64,000 nt of DNA. Source: Camillea tinctor (Eukaryota; Ascomycota; Sordariomycetes; Xylariales; Xylariaceae). The translations under genes and the position numbers were made by a program. The stretch covers positions 496,001 to 560,000 of the forward strand of contig MU394057.1 in the NCBI GenBank assembly GCA_022578605.1, read 5' to 3'. Shown here in pieces: positions 48,464 to 58,642 of this stretch. Position 1 is the first letter of the stretch, and every line of letters starts with the position of its first letter. The notes beneath the pieces were generated by a model. That model was not told where the DNA came from, searched no databases, and saw only the letters and a list, made by a program, of their open reading frames with translations.

Positions 48464-49135
48464 ATGGCGACTCCAAACTCGACGGCTGACAACGATGTCC
48501 CCAAAAACAACCTTGAGCAGATCACCTTTCGCTTCTGCTCCGAATGCTCCAACATGCTTTACCCCAAAGAGGACGAGGATTCTCACAAGCTCCAGTTCAC
48601 TTGTCGTACCTGTCAGTACACCGAGGAGGCCACCTCCAGCTGCGTCTTCCGCCATGTTATGAACAGTGCGGCGGGCGAGACTGCCGGTGTCACCCAGGAT
48701 GTCGGATCGGACCCTACGGTTCGTAATCCAGTTCCTTCTTCTTCTTCTGACCCTGTTGCCCTAGCCTCTGCCGATACTAGCCTGGCTCTCTGTCTTCGTT
48801 GTGGCGTGACACTCCTCCATTGCGATCGGTGTAAGGACCCTGCATCAGTCGAGGAGTACAACCACTACGTGATCAACCACCCCGACTTTGCTGTCACCAG
48901 GTCTCTGGACTATATCCGCCTAACCAGCCATTGGAATGCCCTGGATGCCGAGGGGAAGGCTGCTTGGGACGACCGATTCGCCTCGTGTGGGGGCCTGAAC
49001 CTGTCCCATATCTCGCACGATGGCATAGCCCAGTACTTGCCCTTTGAGATTGCCCTTGACCCCAATGCCGACCCCCCTGAGGCGCTAGAGCTGGATGTCG
49101 ACGACTACTACGACACCCCCGACATCATGGCATGA
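48464..49135 (+). CDS. RPB9: RPB9-like RNA polymerase II subunit with atypical C-terminal half
   Basis: A 223-aa single-exon protein. Residues 21-85 are an unmistakable RPB9 N-terminal zinc ribbon (Cys25, 28, 47, 50 in FRFCSECSNMLYPKED and FTCRTCQYTEEA) plus the linker GETAGVTQDVGSDPT that contacts the RPB1 jaw. Canonical RPB9 (about 120 aa) then has a second, TFIIS-like zinc ribbon. Here I do not find it. Instead come a Ser/Pro linker, a tight Cys cluster C110-x2-C113-x6-C120-x2-C123, a mixed region (RSLDYIRLTSHWNALDAEGK) and an acidic tail ending DDYYDTPDIMA. A splice donor after GSDPT (ACG|GTTCGT) is conceivable, but no second zinc ribbon is visible in the next 1.4 kb. Start context CACCATGGCG is strong. 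The gene could be the lineage's RPB9 or a paralogue. Confidence 0.8.
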   Translation: MATPNSTADNDVPKNNLEQITFRFCSECSNMLYPKEDEDSHKLQFTCRTCQYTEEATSSCVFRHVMNSAAGETAGVTQDVGSDPTVRNPVPSSSSDPVALASADTSLALCLRCGVTLLHCDRCKDPASVEEYNHYVINHPDFAVTRSLDYIRLTSHWNALDAEGKAAWDDRFASCGGLNLSHISHDGIAQYLPFEIALDPNADPPEALELDVDDYYDTPDIMA

Positions 49136-50527
49136 GTACAACGCTCAATCCTTTGATCTATCTACTTTTGTACTCTTATCTGTTCCATGCGCTTGGCAAC
49201 TACTATTTTGGGCGGTTTGGGAGGCCCTCCCCCTTTCTACGATACGGTACCAAGCCTCAACAAGATCGCCTACTCTGAGGAGTTATAGGATCCCTACGAC
49301 ATACATGTTTCGCGTATTTCTGAGCGCATCCAATCATGAATTGGCGAAATATGAGCATCACTATAACTACCATTGGCATCGTATCTTGGGTCATCCTGTG
49401 GATCTACGCGGTTTGCGTACGGAGAAAAAAAACATTAAAAACAAAGAGAGTAACAGAACATAAAACCCGCAAACCATGAAGATAGCCATTCGGGGAAACA
49501 GAAAGCCGGGCTGTTCACCAGGCAGAGTGTCAGGCAGAGTGTCGTTCTTTGGCTTCCTCCCTAGCAACAGGGCACCCAGCTTTGGGGAGCATGCATGCAA
49601 TCCGTGTGAACTCTCTGTTGCTGAACCTGGTGCTGACATATGTCTTGTCATTCTAGCTCCCTCGGTCGAATAAGACCTGCCCAGCGTGCAAGCATGAGGA
49701 AGCCGTATTCTTCCAATCCCAGCAACGAAGCGCCGAAACTGGCATGGTGAGTAACCCACCCGTGGCTGTCTTGCCTTTGTATAGGGTGACAAGACGGAGT
49801 ATCTGATGAAATCGTCGGTAGAAACTCTTCTACGTGTGCTGCGAATGCGGTCATATCTTCCAGTGAATTACGAACCACAAACCAATTGGACATTCTTGTC
49901 CAGTCTTGGTTGATGTAAGGGATATATGCAGGGACTTTTCGATGTCACCTCAAGGGGGGGACTAGGAGGCGGAGATGCATAGGACAGGAGTCTGGCGTGG
50001 TTCCGCGGTATGAACCATACCGTACCGTTGATGTTCGTGATTCGGCTATTCGTCTTGATCAATCTAATGCTACATTTTCGGTACATGTCTAGTTTTTGGT
50101 GCACCCCTTGTGAATGTTGTGACATCGAGGACGATCAATTGTGGGTATAAGGGTAGGTATGACTGAGGGAGACAAGTAAGTAGTGCGACGCAATGGGAGG
50201 GGATATGGTACTTGGAGTGGTTGTATATTCGATCTCGAATGTTTCTTGGAGCTATGGAGATCATGAAGAACAGGTTATTTTCTGCAACGCTGAAATGCCC
50301 TGCGAACCAACATCTGCTGAATGCATACAGTATGGTACAATCCGAACCGCCCGATATCCTAGCCAGAATCCGATGGATAACCACGACACAGTTCGAACCT
50401 GGCTCACACCCATCCCTTTATGGTGTAGTATTTCCCCTCTTCTCTCTATCCAGGACATATAATACATCCCCCCTTTTCTCCCCGCCCCCAATTCTTTCCA
50501 GTTTCGAGTACCTAGTAGTCAGCTTTT
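49136..50527. other. Convergent intergenic region
   Basis: 3' flanks of the RPB9-like gene and the uL14m gene. No gene found; in particular no sequence encoding the missing RPB9 second zinc ribbon. Confidence 0.5.
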
Positions 50528-51200
50528 TTAAGCATGCGTAGGTGCCATGCTGAGGATCTTGCTCCACTTGCGGCGGCGCAGCTCGGCGCCGACAACGCCG
50601 TTGACGCGGGTGCCGATGGGGTCGCCGGCCTTGTTGATGAGCACGCAGGCGTTGTCGTCGAAGCGCACGACGCTGCCGTCGGGGCGCTGCACCTTCTTCT
50701 TCGTCCGCACGATGATGGCGTGCCGGATGTCGCCCCGCTTCACCTTGTTCGCCGCCGAGGCCGCGCCCATGCCGGCGTCCGTCGCGCCGCGCTGCTTCTG
50801 CACGATCGCCACGATGCGGTCTCCTGTGAGGTGGGGGATGGGTTAACATGGGGTGTGCGTATATAAGTTGAGCTGATGTTTCTCTTCTCTCTCTTTCTTT
50901 TCTTCCTTCCTTTTTTTTTCTTCTTCTTCTTTTCTTTATAGATATATATATATATATTATACACGTGCTCATCGAGATGGATCGGCCGTACCTATCGTTG
51001 CATGTCGTTTCTGACCGACGACGAGGGCGCACTCGACAATGGCGGCGCCCGAGTTGTCGATGCAGTTGAGCATAGTCTGGGATTCAGTTACTCACTGCAG
51101 TCAGCAAATAGCTCGGTCTGTTAACAAATAAGAAGGGAAACATATTAAAAAAAGGAATAAATCAATGCAAGTTATTATTATCTACCTTTAGCTGGATCAT
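50528..51200 (-). CDS. MRPL38: Mitochondrial large-subunit ribosomal protein uL14m
   Basis: A 131-aa bacterial-type L14 protein of the mitochondrial 54S subunit. Three exons: 51200-51186 (five codons, MIQLK), 51076-50992 and 50823-50528; introns 51077-51185 and 50824-50991. Splicing gives [20 protein letters not shown] and [12 protein letters not shown], the standard L14 start, followed by [40 protein letters not shown] and [20 protein letters not shown]. Bacterial-type rather than cytosolic uL14 spacing identifies it as the mitochondrial protein. No clear presequence is visible, as in other L14m proteins. Exon 3 is strongly GC3-biased. Confidence 0.95.
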
Positions 51201-52961
51201 GGTGGGCGGTGGTGGTGTACCCTGGTGCAGGGCCCAAGCCAATTCGCTATGCGATATGAAAGGATGGAGATATGAGATATGATGTAGTGTAGATGGTTTC
51301 GAATTCCGAGGCTCTGCTAACAGAAGAATAAAAAAAATAGACTTATTGGCTTGGAATTGCTTGGCTTCAATTGGAGGGGGTTCCGAGGCTGAAAAAAAAA
51401 AGGAAGACAAAAACCGATAAGATATTGATTGGTTCGATTGGTCTAGATTTTCAAGTCTAGCCCCCCCTTCTTTGACCTCCCCCCTTCCCTTTTCCTTGTA
51501 TGGCCTGGCTGAGTTGTCGCAAGGGGTGGGTTGATTCTTAGTGGTTGATATGGTCGATAGGTGATCATAGCTTTCTATTTAGGTCCACACTTAGGTACAT
51601 CACTACGCTAACCTACCCTATAAACTAACCTGCGACCAGGGGTCCGAGTCTTCCATTAGATCCCCTGGTCAACTGCAGCCTCGTGTGGCTTGGATATAAC
51701 ACATTACTAAATTGGGAAGGGGAACGGAACGGAATGGATGGAGAAGGAATGACCATGACCTGACCTTTTTTTTTTCCGCAGGCAAGTCAGACCTAGCAAG
51801 TCAGCGCAAATCGCAGCAACCTTGAAGTCGCATAGGCTTTTCTTACCTAAGCCACCTGAATTGAGTTACATGGGTCCTCCCGTTCTACTGCAACATCATC
51901 GTCATCGGCTGCCCCATTTCCATCACCCCAGTCCCCATCCTAAATTGAATTGGTCGCAATCTGGTTGACCTGCCACCCTCTTTTTCCGTAATTTTGCGCT
52001 GGCTCTTACCAAAAACCCACTGACCATTCTGAGTCGAGTTGGGATCTCCTTCACTTTGCTTCCTTTCTGTTTTCTTTTTCTTTTTCTTTTTTTTCTCTCT
52101 CTTTTCTACTTATCCTTTACTTGCTTAGAGAAAGAAAAAACAATCAAAAAAAAGAATAGAATTGGGATGGTCTTTTTTTCCCTCTCCTTTACTTTTTCCT
52201 CTTTATTCGTCCATGCGTCCAAACCTATTATCAAGAACCATAATATTACTGGGATCTATAAACCTTGAGTGAACAGTTATTGTGGATGCAGTAAACCTCG
52301 AGGCTTCTTCCTCCCTTGCGTTTCCTCTCTCTTTTCTCTTTTCTTTCTTGTCTCATTACCTCTCTCGCTTCTTCTCTCTCTATCTTTCCACTCTCTTGCC
52401 ATTCATTCTACACACATACCCTTGTTTTGCTTTTCAACGATAGCCTTCATATCGTCTGCTTTCCCTTGGAGATCGACCTGTGAATGGTGAACTCGAGAAG
52501 CATAATATTTGCTGGGTAGCGTGGATGAGTGGCTGCATTTCAGACCGAGTCTATCTTTTGGCCACGCTTCATACACATTTTGGTATTTGTCTGACCGACT
52601 AATATTGATCCCGGCAATACTGCATCATAAGAAAGAGAATCCAGCCACTCCCGCACCCAGAAAACCTCCAGGAATCGTCAAGGGGCCTCCGGGGTGGCCT
52701 GTGGAATAACACCCTCGCACACTCCTTTGAATAGAACCTTTTCGTCAAACTTGCGACCAACCAACCAACTACGCCGCTGAACCAACCGATAAGAACCAGA
52801 ACAAAAACAACAATAAAGCCGGTGGCTTTCTTTTTTTGCAATCCTGTCATTCTTCTCAAAATCTCCTCATTGCTCGCTCGAAATCTCCAATCCTCCCCAG
52901 TCCACCACTCTGTCCTGTTCGGCTAGCCATCTAGGCTTACCGTGAACCATTCTCACATATA
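51201..52961. other. Divergent intergenic region with CT-rich leader
   Basis: Shared upstream region of uL14m (-) and SET9 (+). Long T/CT-rich tracts at about 52055-52130 and 52300-52410 precede SET9. No separate gene supported. Confidence 0.5.
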
Positions 52962-55197
52962 ATGGCTCCAACACCTGCCTCTCTCAAGAAGCAGCCCCTG
53001 ACTCTGACTCAATTGTCGTCCTATGATGACATCTTGACTGATGCGCTTGTCGATCAGGTAGGTTTAACCGGGTCCCCCTTATGCCTGCGCGAATCTATGT
53101 AACAGGGGATAACTGACTTTTGCCCAGGCTTTCTACTGGACTACGATCCCCAAGAATCGGCCTTCCTATCACCCCTCGAGGGGCATCAAGGAAGACGAAA
53201 TCACTAAGATCATCCAATCTAACCTAATCGTTGATCCGGATATCCAAGTCGCCGAATCAAAGTTGCTTGCGACAGACGGATTGCGCAAATTTTACAATGC
53301 GCTGAAAACCGACAAAGAGAAGGAAGACTTCCGCGCTCATCTGCGCCGCTACATGCAAATTTACCTCCCCGATTGCCCCTTCGAGGTCTCGTCGACTAAC
53401 CGATATACCATCGTCTCCCACGAAGCCGCCGTGACCGCACGCAAGTTCATCAAGAGAGGCCAGCCCATTAAGTACCTTTCTGGTATCCGAGTGTCCATCA
53501 CGGAGAAGGAGGATAATGAGCTCTCCAAACGCAAGAAGGACTTTAGCATTGTCGTCAGCTCGCGGAACAAATGCGCAGCCCTCTTCATGGGACCCGCGCG
53601 ATTTGCCAACCACGATTGCGCAGCTAATGCGCGTCTCATGATTACTGGTCAGGCTGGTATTGAAATCGTCGCAACCCAGAATATCGAAGTCGGCGACGAG
53701 ATTACCGTATCATACGCAGAAAATTACTTCGGAGAAGACAATTGCGAGTGCCTATGCAAGACTTGTGAGGATAATGTGGCCAACGGATGGTCGCAGGCTG
53801 AGGGCGGTGTTGCGCTGAAGAAGAGTATCGAAGAACCCATGTCTGAGGGGTATTCATTACGCCGAAGGAGACGAGACGATAGCTGCGCATCGGCATCTCG
53901 AACGCCCTCAGTTACTCCTGATATCAGGCCTCGGATTCGGAAGACGAAGTCCAAAACTGTGAAAATGGATTCTGAGACGGCCTTCTTGACTGGCTCGCCG
54001 GAGCCTCAGGGCATTCTCCGCCAGAAGAGAAAGCGAGAGTTCGATGCGCTGCAGACACCTCCTGTAACTCCGGCCAAAAGGCTGAAGACTCTTCAGTATG
54101 AAGTCCAGCCAGTATCTATCCCTCCGACTTTGACCAGACGGAGTAGTGATGAGACGTCACTTAGTGAAAACTCCATGTCTGATTCGGGCAGCGTAGACAT
54201 GGTGCTGACTGATGTCTCGACCCCTGAGGAAGATGTAAAGGAATCAATCTTGCAGTCGCCGGTGTTGACTCCAGTGAAGCAACAGACAACGGAAGTGAAG
54301 CAAGAGAACACAGATACCCCGTCTTTATCAGGAGTTGGAATTACGCCTTTGCCGGTCACCCAAGAACCCGCCTCCGAGGTACCATTGCCCACTATTGAGA
54401 CAACGACTCAGTCCGATACCGAACTAGCCAATCCCGATTCCATTAGCGATACCATTGAAGTCCTAGGCTCCATTGCACCTATTTCTCTACCGCCCCCAGT
54501 TACCCTCGTATCTAGTGAAACCACTCAGACTTCGCAAGAATCTCAAGTAACTGGTTCAACTGGTTCCTCTGGGGAGGTTGACGAAGAAGGCGACCGTGGA
54601 CGAAGTCGACCAGGGAGCAAGCGACGCAGGTCGGAAGAATGCGACGAGGAGCCAACTGGCCCCATCAGCAAGCGCACCCCAGGCGATTACACCCTCACGC
54701 CAGTACTACTGGCCGAGCCAAATACCGCGTGGATTCACTGTACCAACTGTGGTGATCCTTTTGTACAACAGAATGCCTACTACACTCGAAGCTCGTGCCC
54801 ACGATGCGAGCGTCACTCAAAGCTTTATGGTTACCAGTGGCCTAAGACCGAGAGAGAGGGTAAGAATGACAAAGAGGAGCGTATCCTCGACCACCGCACA
54901 GTCCACCGATTTCTAGCCGCAGACGATGAGGCCAAGATACGTGGGCGCAGACTCCCTTCCGGAGCTGCTAGGCCAACTCCCGATACTATCGCTGTTGCTG
55001 TAGTCGAAGCTCAAGTTGAGACCAAGGTTGAGATCGAGGTCAAAACGAAGAGCGACACATCATCTAAGAGACCTAGAGGTCGACCGAAGAAGGGCACTAT
55101 ATCTGTAGGCAGTCCTGAAACTGAATATGAGGATGAAGAAGGGGTCCGACGCAGTTTTCGAAGAAGACATCCCGATCAAGGGACTGTTGAATGCTAG
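52962..55197 (+). CDS. SET9: Histone H4-K20 methyltransferase SET9 (KMT5, Suv4-20 type)
   Basis: A 721-aa nuclear enzyme that methylates histone H4 lysine 20. Exons 52962-53057 and 53128-55197; intron 53058-53127. The N-terminal region LTLTQLSSYDDILTDALVDQ followed by AFYWTTIPKNRPSYHPSRGI is the SET9 family start. The SET domain spans about residues 110-240, with the S-adenosylmethionine motif FANHDCAANARL (Asn193, His194, Cys196) and the catalytic-end motif ITVSYAENYFGEDNCECLC supplying the post-SET cysteines. Residues about 270-500 are Ser/Thr/Pro-rich and disordered. A four-Cys cluster follows (WIHCTNCGDPFVQQ ... SSCPRCERH), and an AT-hook, KRPRGRPKKG, lies near the end. Length agrees with Pezizomycotina SET9. 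In fungi this enzyme is linked to the DNA-damage response and heterochromatin. Confidence 0.95.
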
Positions 55198-55938
55198 TGC
55201 TTTTGGGTTATTCAAGGATTCATTGCACAGTCTACTGATCCATACATCCAACTCGATGACGCGATGGCTTACGATAAGCTTGACGACCGTAAAACGATCC
55301 AAGTCCACAATATTTTCCCTGGGCGGAAAAAAACGATCAAATATGTGTAATACCATTTGGTAGGCATGAGAGAAAAAGCATCAAACTGGGGAGTTGGCGT
55401 GGCGTTGCGTTGCATTTGCATACCAGCGATATTTTTTAATCTTATTCTTTAGTTTTGCATTTCCAAGGAATCGAATCCAGTCGATAGCCTACCTCTTGTA
55501 TATTAGGAGAATAGCATCTTTTTCTCGTCCCCCTTTACATTAAATATACGCATTTGGACTTTGTTATATTTATTTTCTCGGTTAGCCCCTCCATCCACTT
55601 GACCCGGGAGGAACAGAGAATCAGGGATACACAGAAAGGACAGATATAGGGAGAGAAGAAAGAAACAAGGATTGTTTTAAAAAAGAAAATCTTTATAATA
55701 TTAGTATATAAACTATGGGTTGGGAATGCCCTTCACCAACATCATCATCAGCATCGTCATCCCGTCCCGCACGAGTGACAGATGCGAAATATATCTGTAT
55801 ATGTCCTCATTATTATATGATGTCTATAACATTACGGCTTTGTTCGTGCTCTGTGACTGGTTTACTTCTTATGCGAGTATCCCTTTGAGTCTCACCCCGG
55901 GTCCGGCATGGAAGTAGGGTTGAAAGGAGAAGCGAACA
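55198..55938. other. Intergenic, SET9 3' flank
   Basis: No gene recognised. Confidence 0.5.
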
Positions 55939-56660
55939 ATGAACCGTTGGCAGGCGAGTAACGTACGTAGAATTGCCAGCCAGTGTTTCTTTCTCTCTCT
56001 CTCCCTCTCTCTCTCCCTCTCTCTCTCCCTCTCTCTCTCAGTCCATATTCTGGATATTCCCCACCTGTCTCGTCTGCTCGCTCTTCAACGTGTGTGTGGG
56101 TGTGAACTACTACACGCGTATAGCGACGAGTCTATACCAACCCCGTCCCGTCATAAGCACTGCCTCGGGGCCTTGCCTTTAGAAGGTCCAAAGATAGTCT
56201 ACGCGCACATCATAAGCTAACCCCGGATATGGGGATCCCTCGCGGTGCCATCCGCGCGGAACACGTTTGTCGCGCCGGCTGGTCGGGGAAAGTAAATTTG
56301 CCTTTTCTCTTTCTCATTTCCTTGCCCCCTTTTCTCCTTCTTCTCCCCCCCCCTCTCTCTCTCGCGTGCTCTTCGTATGCTCACCGGTACTGGCCCCCCT
56401 AGATCCGCTACCTCGCCCACCGCACCGCACCGTGTCTACCCCACCTAGCCCTGGTCCTGGGTTTCCTGCTGTTGCTCCTGCTCCTCGTTGCGACGGCGGC
56501 GGCGCTCGCGAGGGGCGCGGATAAGAGGGATGAGGAGGAGGGAGTGGGGGTTGGGGAGGAGATGGTAGGGGGGGAGGATGAGAAGTGGAGGGTGGAGTTT
56601 AGGAGGAGGAAGAGCGAGGTTTTGGGGTTGGGGGTTGGGGATGGGGAGGGGAGGGGATGA
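55939..56660 (+). CDS. Tentative small membrane-protein gene spliced at a CT microsatellite
   Basis: Low-confidence model. ATG 55939 opens eight codons (MNRWQASN) ending at GTACGT (55963). A (CTCTCTCC)n tract runs into CAG at 56041, an ideal acceptor. The next segment is hydrophobic (SIFWIFPTCLVCSLFNVCVG) and continues to a stop at 56182. A further acceptor, CCCCCCTAG at 56394-56402, precedes an 86-codon frame with a Leu-rich membrane segment (LALVLGFLLLLLLLVATAAA) and a Glu/Gly-rich tail ending at 56660. If a donor such as AAC|GTGTGT (about 56108) is used, the pieces join in frame into one protein with one or two membrane segments. I do not recognise it. The low-complexity DNA could equally be non-coding. 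Confidence 0.3.
55993..56040. repeat. CT-rich microsatellite
   Basis: Tandem CTCTCTCC/CTCT units, nearly pure pyrimidine for about 48 bases on the + strand, directly followed by AG. Confidence 0.85.
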
Positions 56661-58123
56661 GTGATAGTGATGGGTTGTTGATATTAAAGGCTCGATGGTT
56701 AGTGGGATGAGTTCTGGATCGGAATGGCCTAGCTAGGAGGGTTAGGGGATATTTACATGCAGAGCACCTAGTTAGGTAGTGAATTGATGTCATACAATTT
56801 ACACGGATTCCTCTCTCTTCGTATCCGGAGATAGTTACCGTCCAGGTATTTTGCTCTCTCTGCGGTCCTCGGTTCCTCGGGCATTCGGACGGCTAAGGCT
56901 CCATTATCGTGTTTCTTTTTATTTTCTTAACGCCGGAGCCGAGCCACCGGCCGGCGGGTCTCTGGAACGGGAAAGACTTCCTACTACAGCAAGCCAAGGA
57001 GAAGGGGGGCGGGTTTTTGAGTCCTATTGACCTATTCCGGATTTTGCGCATTGATGTGGCTTCTGCACCTACATTCCCCTATTAGGTACTGAAGAAAGGC
57101 GGTTGTCTTGATTGTGTTGGCATGTTACGGGTCTTCCCTATATTACCCGGAAGAAGAACTTGTAATGTAAGAAGACTTGCATCTAAACTACTTTATTTGG
57201 TCTAGGTTAGTGAAGTTGGTGAAGTTAGTGTAAGCTGTATAGTGCCGCATTAGAATGACAAGAAAAACCTGCAACAATTCTTCCTCTTTAGTGATAGTGG
57301 TCCCCTAATTTAGTGCTTAACTTCTTAACTTCTAACCTAGTTGTAATGTTGACACACGATTGTCCACCAAGCCTTCGGGTGTCATTGACTTGGCGCGACA
57401 TAGTACATAGTATTAGGTTACTATTGTAGTAAATGCAGGGTTCCATGATGTGTAACCTAACTCTATTTAGTGTATATACTGCAGGTGTAACAGGACATCA
57501 GAGTTTAAGATGCTTCACATTGTCCGATCTCTCGGGGGAAGCAAAGCTTATTAATGTTGCATTAACTCGCCTGAGCCACACAGATACAAGGGGACAGCTC
57601 AGGACTGCGACTTTGACGTGGCTTGCTAGGACCTTTCGATGTTCCCAATTTTTACCAGGTGATTTTCAATACGAGGTGGCTGAAGCAATGTGATAGCTGA
57701 CGTCAGCTGGTCCGACAACTCACCTCTTTCCCGTCTATGCCGTCTTTTAATGTTATGGCGTGTTTCAAGTTCCAACTCCTTTTCTCTACTTACAACATTT
57801 TCTTATAAGGTAGTGCAAGTTGGTGTATTATATTATTATTATACAAATAAATACATCTACATATACATTAACAACTTACCCCGCAATCGTTTACACAAGT
57901 CAGACTTACACACACACTTTCATTTCTCGAGTTTAACCATCTCGGGAGAAACAAGACATACACACATACATACACATATACAATATCTATACGAGCTCAG
58001 TTTCACAACTTCCTCCTAAACAGATACAACATTACCACACAACAATAACCTCAACAATCCTTAACTGGATAACACCATTCACCACCAGTACTACTACTAC
58101 TATTCCTCCCTACCAACGTAACC
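56661..58123. other. Intergenic
   Basis: GA-rich at its start, AT-rich later, ending in the CA/CT-rich leader of the LysM gene (57890-58120). No other gene supported. Confidence 0.5.
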
Positions 58124-58642
58124 ATGGGTCGCTGGTCACAATACGATACCGACGAGGAACGCTTGCCCGAGGGCATGCAACGAATTGGCTACGACGCCGA
58201 TAGTCAAATCTACACCTTTCGCGATGCCGATGGAAGCATCTGGGAGAGTGCGCCCGGCAACCGTTATGGGCACCTCCACAAGGTCTCTGACGCACCTTAC
58301 GGCGACGAAGAAGACGGGACCGGACCGTTTCCCCCCGCCCCGGCCGACATAAGACCGCACACGGCCTCGTGGCGACAAGAGATGATGCCCCTACTCAACT
58401 GGTTCCTGCTCGTGGGGCTATTCCTCCTTTTGGTGTTCTGGTTCATCAACCGCAGGCACGGTCAGGACCTGGACATCACCTGCGGTGACCAGAGCACCCC
58501 TTACACCATCAGGCCGGGCGACACCTGCTGGGGTATCGCCGAGGACATGTCTCTGTCCCTCGATGCCCTGAGGGAGGAGAATCAGGGTCTTAACTGTGAT
58601 AGCTTGCAGATCGGCGGGCAAATCTGTGTGCCCAGCGTCTAA
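58124..58642 (+). CDS. Membrane-anchored LysM domain protein
   Basis: A 172-aa single-exon protein. The N-terminal 85 residues are polar and contain a repeated Asp/Tyr pattern (GYDADSQIYTFRDADGSIWE). One membrane segment lies at about residues 88-108 (LLNWFLLVGLFLLLVFWFI), followed by RR and a Cys-containing LysM domain at about 126-170 (YTIRPGDTCWGIAEDM ... LQIGGQICVP). LysM domains bind N-acetylglucosamine polymers such as chitin. No cleavable signal peptide precedes the membrane segment, so a type II orientation with LysM outside or in the lumen is expected. This differs from secreted LysM effectors, so a role at the fungus's own wall or in the secretory pathway is more likely than host immune evasion. 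ATG context ACCATGGGT is good, and CA/CT-rich leader sequence precedes it. Confidence 0.88.
   Translation: MGRWSQYDTDEERLPEGMQRIGYDADSQIYTFRDADGSIWESAPGNRYGHLHKVSDAPYGDEEDGTGPFPPAPADIRPHTASWRQEMMPLLNWFLLVGLFLLLVFWFINRRHGQDLDITCGDQSTPYTIRPGDTCWGIAEDMSLSLDALREENQGLNCDSLQIGGQICVPSV

Noticed and set aside
50385..50425. TTCGAA-containing sequence resembling a tRNA T-loop on the minus strand
   Set aside because: The flanking bases do not form a T-arm stem and no D or anticodon arm can be drawn.
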